Shown here piece by piece: positions 63,793-64,000 of a stretch of 64,000 nt of DNA. The notes below the pieces were generated by a model. That model was not told the DNA's origin. It saw only the letters and a list, made by a program, of their open reading frames with translations, and did no database searches. Position 1 is the first letter of the stretch; each line of letters starts with the position of its first letter. The translations under genes and the position numbers were made by a program. Location of the stretch: the NCBI GenBank assembly GCA_035534615.1, contig DATLRO010000073.1:1-64000 (forward strand). Direction: 5' to 3'. Origin of the DNA: JAGWRA01 sp035534615. GTDB taxonomy: Bacteria; Acidobacteriota; Vicinamibacteria; Vicinamibacterales; CAVVIG01.

Positions 63793-64000
63793 ATGACACG
63801 CTGGATCGTGACGGAATCCGAACAGGGGCTGCGGCTCGACGCCTGGCTGGCGCGCCGGTCCGAAGTCGGCGCCCGGGCGAAGGCGACCGCCTGGATCGAG
63901 CGCGGCAAGGTGTTTCTCAACGGCACGGCGGCCGGCTTCCCCGACGCGGGCCGCCGGCTGCAGGCGGGCGACGAAATCAGCCTCTGGGTCGATCGCCCCG
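63793..64000 (+). CDS. S4-domain protein, RluA-family pseudouridine synthase-like, N-terminal part
   Basis: 69 residues before the window ends. The S4 RNA-binding domain is readable: GLRLDAWLARRSEVGARAKATAWIERGKVFLNGTAAGFPDAGRRLQAGDEISLWV. In RluA-type pseudouridine synthases this N-terminal domain precedes the catalytic HRLD-containing domain, which would lie outside the window. A heat-shock S4 protein or another S4-bearing enzyme cannot be excluded. Confidence 0.72.
   Translation, partial: MTRWIVTESEQGLRLDAWLARRSEVGARAKATAWIERGKVFLNGTAAGFPDAGRRLQAGDEISLWVDRP

Overview
This is a high-GC (about 70% by eye), gene-dense chromosomal window from a Gram-negative bacterium. Outer-membrane systems (TamA/TamB, OmpA-type porin, TolC/RND efflux) show two membranes. 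The gene mix (M56/BlaI pair with HEAT repeats, ECF-controlled bactofilin-like protein, CUAEP-type radical SAM selenoprotein, cory-CC-star/ArsA pair, RRM protein, KGG protein) is what I would expect of Acidobacteriota, perhaps Vicinamibacteria. That placement is inference; there is no rRNA in the window. I see no phage, IS element, CRISPR array or complete tRNA.

Layout. 1-6.5 kb: nitroreductase fragment, MacAB-type efflux pair, alpha-glucan phosphorylase, STAS protein. 6.6-14.3 kb: a signalling block with a small winged-helix-like protein, a BlaI/BlaR1-like pair behind a 36-bp double-dyad operator, a degenerate receiver, YggT, an ECF sigma/membrane protein/bactofilin-like operon, and a receiver protein carrying the same C-terminal domain as the small winged-helix protein. 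14.6-19.5 kb: MutS-related ATPase, two MFS transporters, TerB protein. 19.6-26 kb: a heavy-metal RND efflux operon (small membrane protein, CzcC-, CzcB- and CzcA-like). 26.1-28.2 kb: cory-CC-star protein, ArsA-family ATPase, RRM protein. 28.4-33.2 kb: TetR regulator and three overlapping genes for a 4-hydroxybenzoyl-CoA reductase-like molybdoenzyme. 33.2-38 kb: LOG protein, ClpS, ClpA, MBL hydrolase. 38.2-43 kb: LysR, SHS-type MFS transporter, molybdopterin oxidoreductase. 43-51.4 kb: TamB, TamA, OmpA porin, KGG protein. 51.7-55.2 kb: small Cys-rich protein, YggX, ATP-grasp enzyme and a radical SAM enzyme whose gene reads through an in-frame TGA. 55.3-64 kb: POT transporter, LigD-type phosphoesterase, YvcK, TPM/LemA pair, DinB protein, penicillin acylase family protein, start of an S4-domain protein.

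The most striking result is at 53763-55181. The radical SAM gene appears to stop at TGA after ...NEPWYC, but the frame continues A-E-P-T-T-E-Q-V-A-L-I before a second TGA. This gives the tail CUAEP. A 17-nt hairpin with a GGU-containing loop begins 13 nt after the first TGA, as expected of a bacterial SECIS element. The gene is followed closely by an ATP-grasp enzyme gene, so the two may form a small, poorly understood biosynthetic or modification system.

Two genome-scale patterns also stand out. Many solitary genes have a TANNNT -10 box ending only 6-8 nt before the start codon, which suggests widespread leaderless transcription. Two families of intergenic repeats (GAATGAG heptads; a 64-bp-period repeat before clpS) lie between genes.
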